Shown here piece after piece: positions 33,273 to 41,740 of a stretch of 64,000 nt of DNA. The number at the start of each line of letters is the position of its first letter. Positions within the stretch are counted from its first letter, which is position 1. The stretch is from NCBI RefSeq assembly GCF_000426345.1, contig NZ_AUFE01000012.1:1-64000 (forward strand). Reading direction: 5' to 3'. The translations under genes and the position numbers were made by a program. Origin of the DNA: Cupriavidus phytohabitans (GTDB lineage: Bacteria; Pseudomonadota; Gammaproteobacteria; Burkholderiales; Burkholderiaceae). The notes beneath the pieces are model-generated. The model did no database searches. It had not been told where the DNA came from and saw only the letters and a program-made list of their open reading frames with translations.

Positions 33273-33692
33273 ATGAACCAATCGGTAAGCATCGGCGACC
33301 GGCTGGCTGAGGAACGGAAACGGAAGGGCTTGAACCAGGCCGCTTTCGCGACCATTGGCGGGGTCTCGGTCAAGACGCAAGTCCTTTACGAGAAAGCGGA
33401 ACGAGTTCCGGACGCCAACTATTTGGCCGCCATCGCGGGCGCAGGCTTCGATGTGCCGTACATCCTGACAGGCAATGCCACCTCCGCAGGCTTATCTAAC
33501 GAAGAGGTCGCGTTGGTGAAGGGCTACCGGACGCTGGACGACCGTGGGCGCGCCGGTGTGCTGGCATTGATTGGTGGCATGCAGTCTCCAGCAGCAGTGC
33601 AAATCGAAGGCGAGGTCTCTCAGGTCGTCCACGGGGGCATGACGGTCACAGCGCCGATGAACTTCACCATCAATAAAAAGAGCCGAAAGTAG
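33273..33692 (+). CDS. Prophage XRE-family repressor
   Basis: 139-residue regulator with an N-terminal helix-turn-helix (SIGDRLAEERKRKGLNQAAF, then GVSVKTQVLYEKAERVPDA). It lacks the S24/LexA-like peptidase domain, so RecA-stimulated self-cleavage is not expected. A short helical linker is followed by a tail, EGEVSQVVHGGMTV, that recurs in the next protein. The ATG at 33273 is close to the operator region and has no good ribosome-binding site. Likely the immunity repressor binding the palindrome just upstream. Confidence 0.85.
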   Translation: MNQSVSIGDRLAEERKRKGLNQAAFATIGGVSVKTQVLYEKAERVPDANYLAAIAGAGFDVPYILTGNATSAGLSNEEVALVKGYRTLDDRGRAGVLALIGGMQSPAAVQIEGEVSQVVHGGMTVTAPMNFTINKKSRK

Positions 33693-33789
33693 GCCGTTAA
33701 TGGGGGCGGGGCTGGCTTCTGGCCGCTTGGCCAGTCACGCAAGAACAGGGTGAGCGGCCTGTTTTTGCAGTGTGGGGTCAAGTAGCACA

Positions 33790-34476
33790 ATGCAGCGCAA
33801 AGTCGCAGTCAGCGGCGATGTGAGCCAACTTGTTTCCGGCAACGTCGTCCACGAAGCACCGGCCACGGTGCACCAGCAGAACAACACCGTCACGTACAAC
33901 CTGCAGTCGGCTGTTCAGGAGCCGAAGTATTTGTCGTGGCGCCAGCGTCAGGTCATTTCCGCCAAGGTTGATGAGGTGGCCAAGGCTGAGGGAGTCGAGC
34001 GCCTGGCCATCTACAAGACGCTGCTCAGCGATCACGACGCGCAGAACATGAAGGTCATGCCGGCCGATCGGTTCCGCGCCATCATGGACGACCTGGCTGT
34101 AGCGCTCAGTGAAGCGAAGAGCCGATCCGTCGCAGCGAATGACGCCGCGCCGGCACCGGTCGATATCTCGCCACCGGTGATGATCGATCCGAAGCCTGTT
34201 GCCCCTGCTCGCGGCGGGCGTGCCAGGTTGGGCGCGCTTCACTGGCTCCTGTCAGTTTGCGCGGCAGCTGCGGGCGGTTTCCTGATTTGGGATCGCGTGG
34301 CAGCGGAGCCCAATGTGCCCGTCAATATCTGCCAGTTCCAAGGCAAGCCGTATTCGATCGGCAGCGTCACGGCAATGCCGCCAGTGGGCGTGTACGAGTG
34401 CCAAGCGGAAGGTGAATCGACACCGAAGTGGGTGCCAGCGCGCAATCTCGGCAGCGCGTTAAAACGACGCTTTTAA
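33790..34476 (+). CDS. Prophage membrane protein with repressor-like N-terminal motif
   Basis: 228-residue protein. The N-terminal SGDVSQLVSGNVVHEAP matches the tail of the upstream repressor. Residues about 45-100 (SWRQRQVISAKVDEVAKAEG, MPADRFRAIMDD) resemble the phage ORF6C/antirepressor C-terminal helical domain. Then come a Pro/Ala linker, one transmembrane segment (LLSVCAAAAGGFLIWD) and a C-terminal domain with two cysteines. It lies in the lysogenic-strand operon, so it is probably expressed in the prophage state. Role unknown; superinfection exclusion or repressor modulation are possibilities. Confidence 0.6.
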   Translation: MQRKVAVSGDVSQLVSGNVVHEAPATVHQQNNTVTYNLQSAVQEPKYLSWRQRQVISAKVDEVAKAEGVERLAIYKTLLSDHDAQNMKVMPADRFRAIMDDLAVALSEAKSRSVAANDAAPAPVDISPPVMIDPKPVAPARGGRARLGALHWLLSVCAAAAGGFLIWDRVAAEPNVPVNICQFQGKPYSIGSVTAMPPVGVYECQAEGESTPKWVPARNLGSALKRRF

Positions 34477-34510
34477 TACATTCACAAGAACCGCGAAGGA
34501 AATAAGAAAA

Positions 34511-35050
34511 ATGGCTCTGGTCAAATGCAAAGAATGCAAAAAGGAAGTTTCAAATAAGGCGAAGCTGTGTCCGCATTGTGGCGTTAAGAATCCCGCTGTC
34601 GGTGGCAAGGAGACGCTTATAGGCCTGGTGGCGATGCTAACGGTCGCCGTGATGTTGATGCAATGCATGGGCGGTTCGAAGGAAGGCGGCACAGATAAGG
34701 CGGATGCAGCTGCCAAGGAGACTCCTGAGCAAATCGCCGCCAAGGAAGCTGCCTGCAGGTCAGACCTGCAATGCTGGGGCGACAAGCACGCAATCGCCGC
34801 GGGCATTGCTTGCGCGCCCGCAGTTGAAAAACTTGCCAAGTACAGTCACAAGTGGACCGACGGCATGATGGAAACCAAGTTCCCCCGCTTCCGTTGGGCG
34901 AACAAGGACCATTCGGCGATCACCTATATCGGCGACAAGATCCAGTTCCAAAATGGCTTTGGCGCCATGCAGAACCACCTCTATCAATGCGACTTTGATC
35001 CGCTCGCAAAGCAGGTAGTAGGCGTCCGAGCTGTCCCTGGACGCCTGTAA
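34511..35050 (+). CDS. Zinc-ribbon membrane protein, prophage moron
   Basis: 179-residue protein. An N-terminal zinc ribbon (CKECKKEVSNKAKLCPHCG) is followed by a transmembrane segment (LIGLVAMLTVAVMLMQC) and a C-terminal domain with several cysteines (CRSDLQCWG...). Base composition is noticeably less GC-rich than in neighbouring late genes, as expected for a recently acquired moron. Preceded by AAGGAAATAAG. Convergent with the methyltransferase gene. Function not recognised. Confidence 0.7.
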   Translation: MALVKCKECKKEVSNKAKLCPHCGVKNPAVGGKETLIGLVAMLTVAVMLMQCMGGSKEGGTDKADAAAKETPEQIAAKEAACRSDLQCWGDKHAIAAGIACAPAVEKLAKYSHKWTDGMMETKFPRFRWANKDHSAITYIGDKIQFQNGFGAMQNHLYQCDFDPLAKQVVGVRAVPGRL

Positions 35051-35069
35051 CAATCGGATTCCTCGGCGC

Positions 35070-35816
35070 TTAGGCGGCGCTCGCCTCGATCCCCATCAGC
35101 CGGTCGTTCGCCGCTTCGTGGTAAGCGGGTTCCAGCTCACAGCCAATCCATCGGTGGCCAGCTTCTTTGGCGGCAACCAGGAAAGTACCCGAACCGGCGA
35201 ACGGATCGCAAACCACGCTGCCTGGCGGCACTAGGCGGACCACTTCTCGCGCCAGTCCCATAGGCTTTTCGGTCATGTGGCGCTTGGGGCGAGGTAGGCG
35301 CTCAGCAAACACGCCGGGCAGGTGGACCTTATGGCCCGTCGGCACCGCGCCCTTGGTCGCCCATACCATGAATTCGGACTGCTGTGAGAAGCCGCCCAGG
35401 CGCGGGCGCGCACCGCCCGAGGTTTTGTCCCACACGGCCACGCCGCGCCAGATGAATCCAGCACCCTGAATGGCATCGGTGAGGCTCGGCAGTTGCCGCC
35501 AGTCGGTGAAGCACACCAGGTGCCCGCCTTCTTTGGCCGCACGAAACGCCTCGCCTAGCCAGCTCATGCACCAGAAGGTCCATGAGCGCTGGTCTTTGTT
35601 GTCGTGGCCGAACTCAGGATATTTGATCTTGACGTCACTGCCGATGTACTTCTGGCCAGGCGTCTGCGCACGCGTGGTCGCATGCAGGCCACCGGACGAA
35701 TAGGGCGGATCGGTGAAGAAGAGGTCGACGGACTGGTCGGGCAAGCCGCGCAGCACATCGAGCGCGTTTTCACGGTACAGGCAATCGAGGGCCGGCGCGT
35801 GGGCGGTCGGGTTCAT
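35070..35816 (-). CDS. Phage DNA methyltransferase (N4/N6-type)
   Basis: 248-residue beta-class DNA methyltransferase. The catalytic motif DPPY is at residues 36-39, and the SAM-binding motif DPFAGSGTF is near 202-210 in the C-terminal part (order IV then I). The target recognition region between them is small. The ATG at 35816 has GGAG nine bases upstream. Its start overlaps the com-like gene by 47 bp, the arrangement used for translational control by Com. Probably protects phage DNA from host restriction. Confidence 0.85.
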   Translation of the reverse strand: MNPTAHAPALDCLYRENALDVLRGLPDQSVDLFFTDPPYSSGGLHATTRAQTPGQKYIGSDVKIKYPEFGHDNKDQRSWTFWCMSWLGEAFRAAKEGGHLVCFTDWRQLPSLTDAIQGAGFIWRGVAVWDKTSGGARPRLGGFSQQSEFMVWATKGAVPTGHKVHLPGVFAERLPRPKRHMTEKPMGLAREVVRLVPPGSVVCDPFAGSGTFLVAAKEAGHRWIGCELEPAYHEAANDRLMGIEASAA

Positions 35817-35976
35817 GGATGGCATCTCCAGTACACGAAGCTCGACGGCCTTCTGGTGCGGGGCGCTCGGCCCTCAGTTGGTTCATGGTGCCGCAGCGCG
35901 GACATTTGATGGCGAGGCGAGTGTATTCGCCCACGCCGAGCTTGCGGTTGCAGCTGCCGCAGCGGATTTCCTGCAT
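35770..35976 (-). CDS. com: Com-like zinc-finger translational regulator
   Basis: 68-residue protein whose MQEIRCGSCNRKLG and IKCPRCGTMNQLRA halves form the four-cysteine zinc finger of Mu Com. Com binds the mom mRNA and opens its ribosome-binding site. Here the overlapping downstream gene is a methyltransferase, so this Com probably controls that gene. Homology is clear in the first 45 residues. Confidence 0.8.
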   Translation of the reverse strand: MQEIRCGSCNRKLGVGEYTRLAIKCPRCGTMNQLRAERPAPEGRRASCTGDAIHEPDRPRAGPRLPVP

Positions 35977-36284
35977 TCGGTTGATCTTCCAGCGATGTGC
36001 TAGGATGCCGGCGCCTCGCGAGGTGGCGCGGCCCTGGCCGAACTGGCAGGTCCGTTCTGCTGGTGCGGGTCGTGGCCGGTGCTCCAACACCTGCCACGTC
36101 GCCGCGTCTTTTTCCCGGCGCCGGCTCTATGCCGGCGCGCCCCTTGCGAGGCCCCCCATTCTCCGCGCGCCTATTCTGGTCGCGCCGGTATCACAGGGCA
36201 CCGCCATGATGCCCCGCGCGCGTGCGAAGTGCATCCTCAGGGTGTTGTGGGCGCTGAAGCTACAAAAGCGTTGACCGCCGTCGC
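35977..36284. other. Region between gene D and com
   Basis: About 300 bp with no convincing gene. A 22-codon plus-strand frame at 36207 (MMPRARAKC...) and frames upstream of com exist, but none can be supported. A GC-rich hairpin (CGCCGGC...GCCGGCG near 36120-36136) could terminate the D operon; no T-run follows it on the minus strand. Confidence 0.4.
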
Positions 36285-37409
36285 CTATCTCTGCTCCGCA
36301 TCGTCCAGCGCGGAGGGCTTGATTTCCAACTCTAGCGACGTGGTGTATCCCTGTTCAGTCAGGCTGTGGGTGACCTTAGTGACGATCCAAGCGGTGTTAT
36401 CGATCTGTGGCTTCCAGCCATGTACCGCTGCGGGCAGCTCCGGAAAAAGATCCGGCCGGCCGCGCGCGAGGATGATCGTGAAGGTCGCCATGCCGCGTTG
36501 GATCCGCTGCCATTCAGCGCGCGCCGCCCGCTCCGCATTGGCTTTCGACGCATACGTATGGCGCAGCACCTTCACATTGTCGGGGTTGGGCGCCGTGGCA
36601 ACTGACCGCGCCTTCTTGCCCTGGGCCGGCTTCTCGGTGACCGCCGCGGCATTCGACGCATCGATCACCACTTCGCCTTTCTTCGCCAGGCGCGTGTCCT
36701 GGTAGCTTGCCTTCACCCCGTTGTAGTTCTCCCGGTCGGCCACCATGAACCTGTGGGTGTCGCCGCTGGCCCGCGTGATGAGGACAGTGGGCAGCGGGAT
36801 ACCGGACGCACTGAGTGCCTCGCCGGCCTTGATGAACAGCAGCTTGCCCTGCTTGACCGTCGCGATCGCGTCATAGTCCTTCGCCAGGCGAGAGAGCAAG
36901 TTGGCGTCAGATTCGCCGGTCTGGTCCAGATGCTCGATGACCTGGTTGGCCAGCTGCTGCGCGACCACCGCGGCGAGCTGGTTGCGGCTGGCGATCGCGC
37001 GCACCACGGCGCCGATGGTCTTGTCCCGGAAGCTCCGCTCCTTCCGCGTCGTCAGGTCGCTGCCCAGGTCGGCGCTGCGCGCGCGAATCGTGAGCCGGTC
37101 AGGCGGGCCGCTGTGCTCAATCTCGTCCACCTTGAAAATGCCCTTGTCCACCACGCCGGCGTCGCTCCAGCCAAGCGCCAGCGCCAGCCGCACGCCCTTC
37201 TCGGGGAGGTCCAGCATGCCGTCGTGGTCGTCCAGTTCGATGTCGAGCTGGTCGGCCTCGAAGCCGCGGTTGTCGGTAAGGGTGAGCGACATCAGCCGCC
37301 CCTGGAAGCGGGTGGTGATGTTCTTCCCGTTGTGGACCAACTGGTAGACCGGCCGCGGCTCGCGTCCAGCAGTGGTGCGCGGCTCGGCGCGGTCGGCTGA
37401 AAGCGTCAT
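36285..37409 (-). CDS. D: Tail protein gpD (late control gene D family)
   Basis: 374-residue P2 gpD homologue, a baseplate hub/T4 gp27-like tail component. ITTRFQGRLMSLTLTDNRGF and QLDIELDDHDGMLDLPEKG near the N terminus are family hallmarks. Last gene of the F-operon (FI FII E T U D); its start overlaps the stop of gpU by four bases. Confidence 0.93.
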   Translation of the reverse strand: MTLSADRAEPRTTAGREPRPVYQLVHNGKNITTRFQGRLMSLTLTDNRGFEADQLDIELDDHDGMLDLPEKGVRLALALGWSDAGVVDKGIFKVDEIEHSGPPDRLTIRARSADLGSDLTTRKERSFRDKTIGAVVRAIASRNQLAAVVAQQLANQVIEHLDQTGESDANLLSRLAKDYDAIATVKQGKLLFIKAGEALSASGIPLPTVLITRASGDTHRFMVADRENYNGVKASYQDTRLAKKGEVVIDASNAAAVTEKPAQGKKARSVATAPNPDNVKVLRHTYASKANAERAARAEWQRIQRGMATFTIILARGRPDLFPELPAAVHGWKPQIDNTAWIVTKVTHSLTEQGYTTSLELEIKPSALDDAEQR

Positions 37410-37825
37410 TCCACATCACCCTCCCCGCTGCCGATCAACGCTTCGGCCTCGTCGTCCACGCGGGTCAGCTTGACGGTGAACTCGATCCGCCGGGCTTTGC
37501 CGTCCTGGAAGAAGTAGGTACGCGTGACCTGCAGGTTCTCGACCACGAACAGGCCGTAGTTGCGCCCGGTGCCCTCGATGAGGACATAGGCCTCGCCGCT
37601 GTCACCGAGCTTGCGCAGATCCTCGATCGAGTCGTCGCCCCCCGTCAGTTCGGGCGCCAGCACGCCGGCAAGCGTGATCGTCTCGTCGTCGGGGCCGAGG
37701 AACTGGCGGGCAGGGCGGCGGCCAGTGCGGCTGTTGGCCGGATGCCGCCAGCCGATCTGCTGCTGGAAGTCCTGGTAGGGAGCAGTGTCCAAGCTGAACA
37801 CAAATTGCCCGAGGGCCATCATCAT
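37406..37825 (-). CDS. U: Tail protein gpU
   Basis: 139-residue P2 gpU homologue (MALGQFVFSLDTAPYQDFQQ; the ARQFLGPDDETITLAGVLAP segment is typical). Tail assembly component coupled to D by a four-base overlap and four bases after gpT. Confidence 0.92.
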   Translation of the reverse strand: MMMALGQFVFSLDTAPYQDFQQQIGWRHPANSRTGRRPARQFLGPDDETITLAGVLAPELTGGDDSIEDLRKLGDSGEAYVLIEGTGRNYGLFVVENLQVTRTYFFQDGKARRIEFTVKLTRVDDEAEALIGSGEGDVE

Positions 37826-37829
37826 GGTG

Positions 37830-40727
37830 TCAATCCCTGTCGGTTAAGCGGGAACGGTCCCGGGCGGCGCGCTGGGTTTCGGCCTGCCGCAGCTTCTCTT
37901 CCACCAGGCGCGCGATTTCCCGCTCGTCCATGCCAGGCGCGCCGTAGACGTTGATGGTGATCGGCGCGGCCTGAAGCATCGGGGCTGCCGCGGAAGCGCT
38001 GGCCGGCGCGGACACAGGCGGCCCCGTATCGAACTTCACGGCTGCCACCGCGGGCGTGGCGCCAACTGCCACCCCGGCCCCGACGGCTGTCAGGGCCTGC
38101 GTGACGCGCGCGATGGCGCCCATCGGCCCGCCCTGGCCCTGGTTGATGCCCTGCTCGAGCCCCGCCATGGTGAATCCCCCCAGTTCGGCAAAGACGCGGC
38201 TGGGGGAGTGGATGCCGAGCTTCTCCTTGAACCAGGTGACCGCCGCGCCAGCCGCACCGGTCACAGCATCCCGCACGCGGGCGAGGCCGCTGGTGATGCC
38301 GTTGGCAAAGCCCGCCATCACCTGCGCGCCGGCATCGTAGAAGGCCGTCGCCAACTGCAGCGGCATGCCCAGCACCGTGCCGAGGGCCTGGCCGATCCTT
38401 TGCCCCATCGACTGCGCCGCGCCGCCAATATCCTCCACCGGTGTGACCAGGCGCGTCAGCCATCCCCACAGATTGAAGAAGAGCGGGCCCACGACCTGCC
38501 ACACCAGGGCAAACGCGGTGCTGACGCCCGGAATGGCCAGGACCACGCTGCCAATTGCAGTGGCCAGGCGCCAGGCCGCCGTCACCGCGCGCATGAAGGC
38601 GTCGGCGAAGCCTGCGGCCGCCGGCCCGAAGGCGCTGGCGATGCCGCTGCCCAGGCCGGAGAAGAATGCCCGTATGGGAGCCCAATACTTGTAGACCAGC
38701 GCTGCGCCAGCGGCCAGCGCCGCCACCGCGGCCAGGATGGGCCAGGCAAAGGGCAGCAGCGCCAGCCCACGCACGACATTGAAGAGTGCCCCGACCCGGC
38801 TCGTCACGCCGGCCAGCAGCGTGCCGAAGCGGCCGGCCGCGCTGGTGGCGACATTGAAGATTGGCGCCAGCCGGCTGCCGACGCCGCCCAGCAGTTGGGC
38901 GCTGCGCGAGAGCAGGGTGGTGGCCGTCGATGCGCGGGTGAGGGTTGGCGCTAATGTGGAGAGCCGAATGCCAAGCATTTGCAGTCCATATCGGGTCATC
39001 ACCAGCGGCCCCAGCACCGCAGCCATGGCAAGCGTCAGCGCGCCCATGGCGGCAAGCAGCACGCCCGCCGCCGCAGCGCCCTTCATCAGCCATCCCACCA
39101 GTGCCGGGTTCGCCTGTGCGAAGGCATTGAAGCGGCTGACCAGGTTGCCGACGGTATCCATCAGCCCGACGATGGTCGAGCGCAGCGCTTCGCCGGCGGC
39201 ACTGCTGCCATTGAACAGCTGGTTCTGCAGGCGCTGCCAGCGTGCGGAGATGGTCTCCTGGCGCGCTGCAAACTCCCGGGCCATCGACCCCTCGGCGTCG
39301 CTGCCGTTAGCCAGCATGAGCTGCCGGCGCAGTTCATCCGGCTTGTCGACCAGCTTGGCCAGCGTGTCGGAGTGCTCCATGCCGACCAGCTCCACCATCA
39401 CGCCGATGCGCTTGTCCTTGGGCAGCTTCTGCACCGCCTCGATCACCTGGAAGATCGTCCCGGTGGCGTCGGTGGCCATGCCCTTCTGGATGGCGGCGCT
39501 GGACAGGCCGATCTCCTGCACGGCGGCCTGGAATTTCTTGGTGCCCTTCTCGGCAGCTGCGAACTTCTGGACGATGGCGTTGACTGCCGTAGCGGCTGTC
39601 TCCGGTCGCTCGCCCAGCGTGAGCAGGGTCGAGGCGAGCGCGGCGGCATCCGACGAGGACATCTTCACCGTCGACACCACGCCGGAAATCCGGTTCAGCA
39701 CGTCGATGATGTCCCCGCCCTTGCTGATGGCGTTGTCGTCCAGGTAGTTGATCGAGTCGGCGAGTGCCTGGATCTGGTTGACCGGGATGCGGAAGTTCTT
39801 CGCCACCTTCCCCATGCTCTCGGCAATCTCGTCCGGCACCGCATCGAAGGCGGTGGCCATTATGGCAACCGTACGGGTGTAGGCGACCAGCTCTTCGCGC
39901 GGCACTTCCATGCGCGCGCCGGCAGTCACCATCTCCGCGATGGCCGTGGTCGGGATCGGCAGCTCTTCGCCCAGCAGCTTGATCTGCCTGGCCATGTCGT
40001 AGTAGACCGCAGTCAGCTTGCCTCCTGCATCGCGCGCGCCCTCCACCTGGCGGGCAATGCCCAGCATGGCGTCCTCGAAGGACACATAGTCCTTCACCGC
40101 CTTGGCGATTGGCGTGAGAGCCACGCCGCCGGCGGCCGATGCTGACACGCCCGCGCCAAGCATGGCATTGCGGGTGGCCATGCCCTTGGCATAGCCGGCC
40201 TGGGCGGCAGCCAGGCGCCGCTGGTGCTCGCCGACCGCCTTCAGCCGGGCTTCCTGCTGCGTCAGCGCCTGGGTGGCCAGAGCGATTTGGCTGCGCAGGT
40301 CGCCCTGGGCCTGCCTGAGCGATGTGGTGCTGATGCCGGCGGCCTGCAGCCGGCCGCGCACCCCTTCCAGGTTCTGCTGCAAGTCAGCGCCGCGCTGCTT
40401 GAGCAACTGCGCCTCGCGGACCGCCGCGTTGAAATTGCGCGTCATGGCGGCCGACGGGCGCTCGGCGCCATCCATTTCCTGCGCGAGGGCTTTGACGCGG
40501 GCCTGCGCGGCACGCAGCTGGTTGCCCGCGATCGCCGCGTCTTTGGACAGCTTGCGGAAGCTGTCGATGTTGGCCTGCGTGCGGTTCAGCTCTTTCAGCT
40601 GGTCGCGCGCGGCCCTTACCGTGCGCGCCAGCTCGGTGCTGCTGCCCATGGCGTTGCGGAAGGGTCGGGTGAGGCGGTCCACCGCCTGCAGGACGACTTC
40701 CAGTCTCAGGTTGCGAGGCACGCTCAT
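37830..40727 (-). CDS. T: Tail tape-measure protein gpT
   Basis: 965-residue tape-measure protein that sets tail length. The N-terminal coiled-coil (LTRPFRNAMGSSTELARTVR) is followed by a TP901-type core (EDAMLGIARQVEGARDAGGK) and hydrophobic helices (about residues 550-740) expected to form the DNA-injection channel. The ATG at 40727 overlaps the stop of the frameshifted E' product, giving coupling. The longer frame starting at 40766 is E'-overlapping and not used. Confidence 0.93.
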   Translation of the reverse strand: MSVPRNLRLEVVLQAVDRLTRPFRNAMGSSTELARTVRAARDQLKELNRTQANIDSFRKLSKDAAIAGNQLRAAQARVKALAQEMDGAERPSAAMTRNFNAAVREAQLLKQRGADLQQNLEGVRGRLQAAGISTTSLRQAQGDLRSQIALATQALTQQEARLKAVGEHQRRLAAAQAGYAKGMATRNAMLGAGVSASAAGGVALTPIAKAVKDYVSFEDAMLGIARQVEGARDAGGKLTAVYYDMARQIKLLGEELPIPTTAIAEMVTAGARMEVPREELVAYTRTVAIMATAFDAVPDEIAESMGKVAKNFRIPVNQIQALADSINYLDDNAISKGGDIIDVLNRISGVVSTVKMSSSDAAALASTLLTLGERPETAATAVNAIVQKFAAAEKGTKKFQAAVQEIGLSSAAIQKGMATDATGTIFQVIEAVQKLPKDKRIGVMVELVGMEHSDTLAKLVDKPDELRRQLMLANGSDAEGSMAREFAARQETISARWQRLQNQLFNGSSAAGEALRSTIVGLMDTVGNLVSRFNAFAQANPALVGWLMKGAAAAGVLLAAMGALTLAMAAVLGPLVMTRYGLQMLGIRLSTLAPTLTRASTATTLLSRSAQLLGGVGSRLAPIFNVATSAAGRFGTLLAGVTSRVGALFNVVRGLALLPFAWPILAAVAALAAGAALVYKYWAPIRAFFSGLGSGIASAFGPAAAGFADAFMRAVTAAWRLATAIGSVVLAIPGVSTAFALVWQVVGPLFFNLWGWLTRLVTPVEDIGGAAQSMGQRIGQALGTVLGMPLQLATAFYDAGAQVMAGFANGITSGLARVRDAVTGAAGAAVTWFKEKLGIHSPSRVFAELGGFTMAGLEQGINQGQGGPMGAIARVTQALTAVGAGVAVGATPAVAAVKFDTGPPVSAPASASAAAPMLQAAPITINVYGAPGMDEREIARLVEEKLRQAETQRAARDRSRLTDRD

Positions 40728-41151
40728 TCGTCGGTTCCGCTTCGTTGCCGGGCGCGCTCGCGCCACTCCATCAATTCGGCCACACCCATGTCAAACAGAC
40801 GGTCGGGCGGCCAATGAAAAATCACTGCAACGTCGGCGATGGCGTCTTCGACTCGGGCGGGTAGGCCTCGGCCTTCGCCGCCTTCGGCAGCAAAAAACCG
40901 CTCACCGCGGTGGCAAGCTGCGTCATGTCGGCCGGATCCAGCTGGCTCACGTCATGCGCGGTCAGCGTCGGCGTGGTGATGCGCGGCAGCACCGTATGCA
41001 GGGCGGTGACCTCCATGCGCATCAGGTCGACCAGGCTGCAGCCGCGCAGTTCGCCGGCGGCAGGCTTGCGCACGGTGATGGCGGTGATGACTTCCTTGCC
41101 GCGGTTGATGGGAGTGTCCAGCGTGATGGTTTCGGATTTCGCTTCGTTCAT
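40724..41151 (-). CDS. E': Tail assembly chaperone E+E' made by -1 frameshift
   Basis: The -1 frame following gene E codes for AVIFHWPPDRLFDMGVAELM and ends in RSGTDE with a stop overlapping the T start. This is the P2 gpE' C-terminus. A T-TTT-TTG slippery heptamer inside E lies in the correct zero frame, and the -1 frame is open from there to 40724. As in P2, a fraction of ribosomes should make the E+E' fusion, which with gpE chaperones the tape measure. Confidence 0.85.
40822..41151 (-). CDS. E: Tail assembly protein gpE
   Basis: 109-residue P2 gpE homologue (TITLDTPINRGKEVITAITV, GCSLVDLMRMEVTALHTVLP). It acts with the frameshift product E+E' on the tape measure. Placed between the tail tube gene and T, as in P2. 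Confidence 0.92.
   Translation of the reverse strand: MNEAKSETITLDTPINRGKEVITAITVRKPAAGELRGCSLVDLMRMEVTALHTVLPRITTPTLTAHDVSQLDPADMTQLATAVSGFLLPKAAKAEAYPPESKTPSPTLQ
40891..40897 (-). other. Programmed -1 frameshift site in gene E
   Basis: TTTTTTG on the minus strand, read as T-TTT-TTG in the E frame (Gly-Phe-Leu). It is identical to the slippery heptamer I know from P2 gene E and is followed by an open -1 frame to the E' stop. Confidence 0.85.
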
Positions 41152-41202
41152 GATGGTTCTCGGGAAGAATAGGAGGGCTGGCCCGGGCGGGCCAGCGGAC
41201 TG

Positions 41203-41712
41203 TTACAGACCCATTGCGCGGCGCTGCTCGGCCAGGCGGTCGACGCCGAACACGATCTCGATGAAGTTGACGTGGTCGATCTCGATCCACACTTCGCCGT
41301 TCATCGTCAGCTTGAAGTAGGTCAACGACGACTTGACCTTGAACTGGCTGCTATCGCCAACCTTGCCGGTGCCGAGGTCGATCTCGGTGTGCCGGCCGCG
41401 TACGACGACCTCGACAGCGTCCATGTCGCCCGTGTCGTCGCGCTGGTAGGCGCCTGCGAAGCGCACCATCGCGGCGGCGGCCTGCGTGACCCCGTACTGC
41501 TTCAGGATCTCGCGCATGATGCTGCCGTAGGTCGTCTCCAGCTCGAGCTTCTCATTGCCCAGGTCCAGATCGACAGGGCCGTTCATGCCGCCGGCGCGGT
41601 ATTCCTCCAGCTTGCGCGTGAGCTTCGGCAGGGTGACTTCCTCGCATTCGCCGACGTGGCTCACGCCGTCGGCGAAGACGTTGAAGTTCTTGAGTTTGCG
41701 TGGCATTGCCAT
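41203..41712 (-). CDS. FII: Major tail tube protein gpFII
   Basis: 169-residue tail tube protein (MAMPRKLKNFNVFADGVSHV, then EVTLPKLTRKLEEYRAGGMN, are strong P2 FII features). Polymerises inside the sheath to form the tube. 28 bp downstream of FI. Confidence 0.95.
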   Translation of the reverse strand: MAMPRKLKNFNVFADGVSHVGECEEVTLPKLTRKLEEYRAGGMNGPVDLDLGNEKLELETTYGSIMREILKQYGVTQAAAAMVRFAGAYQRDDTGDMDAVEVVVRGRHTEIDLGTGKVGDSSQFKVKSSLTYFKLTMNGEVWIEIDHVNFIEIVFGVDRLAEQRRAMGL

Positions 41713-41740
41713 GGTGGTTTCCTCTCTTGAATGCCCGCTA

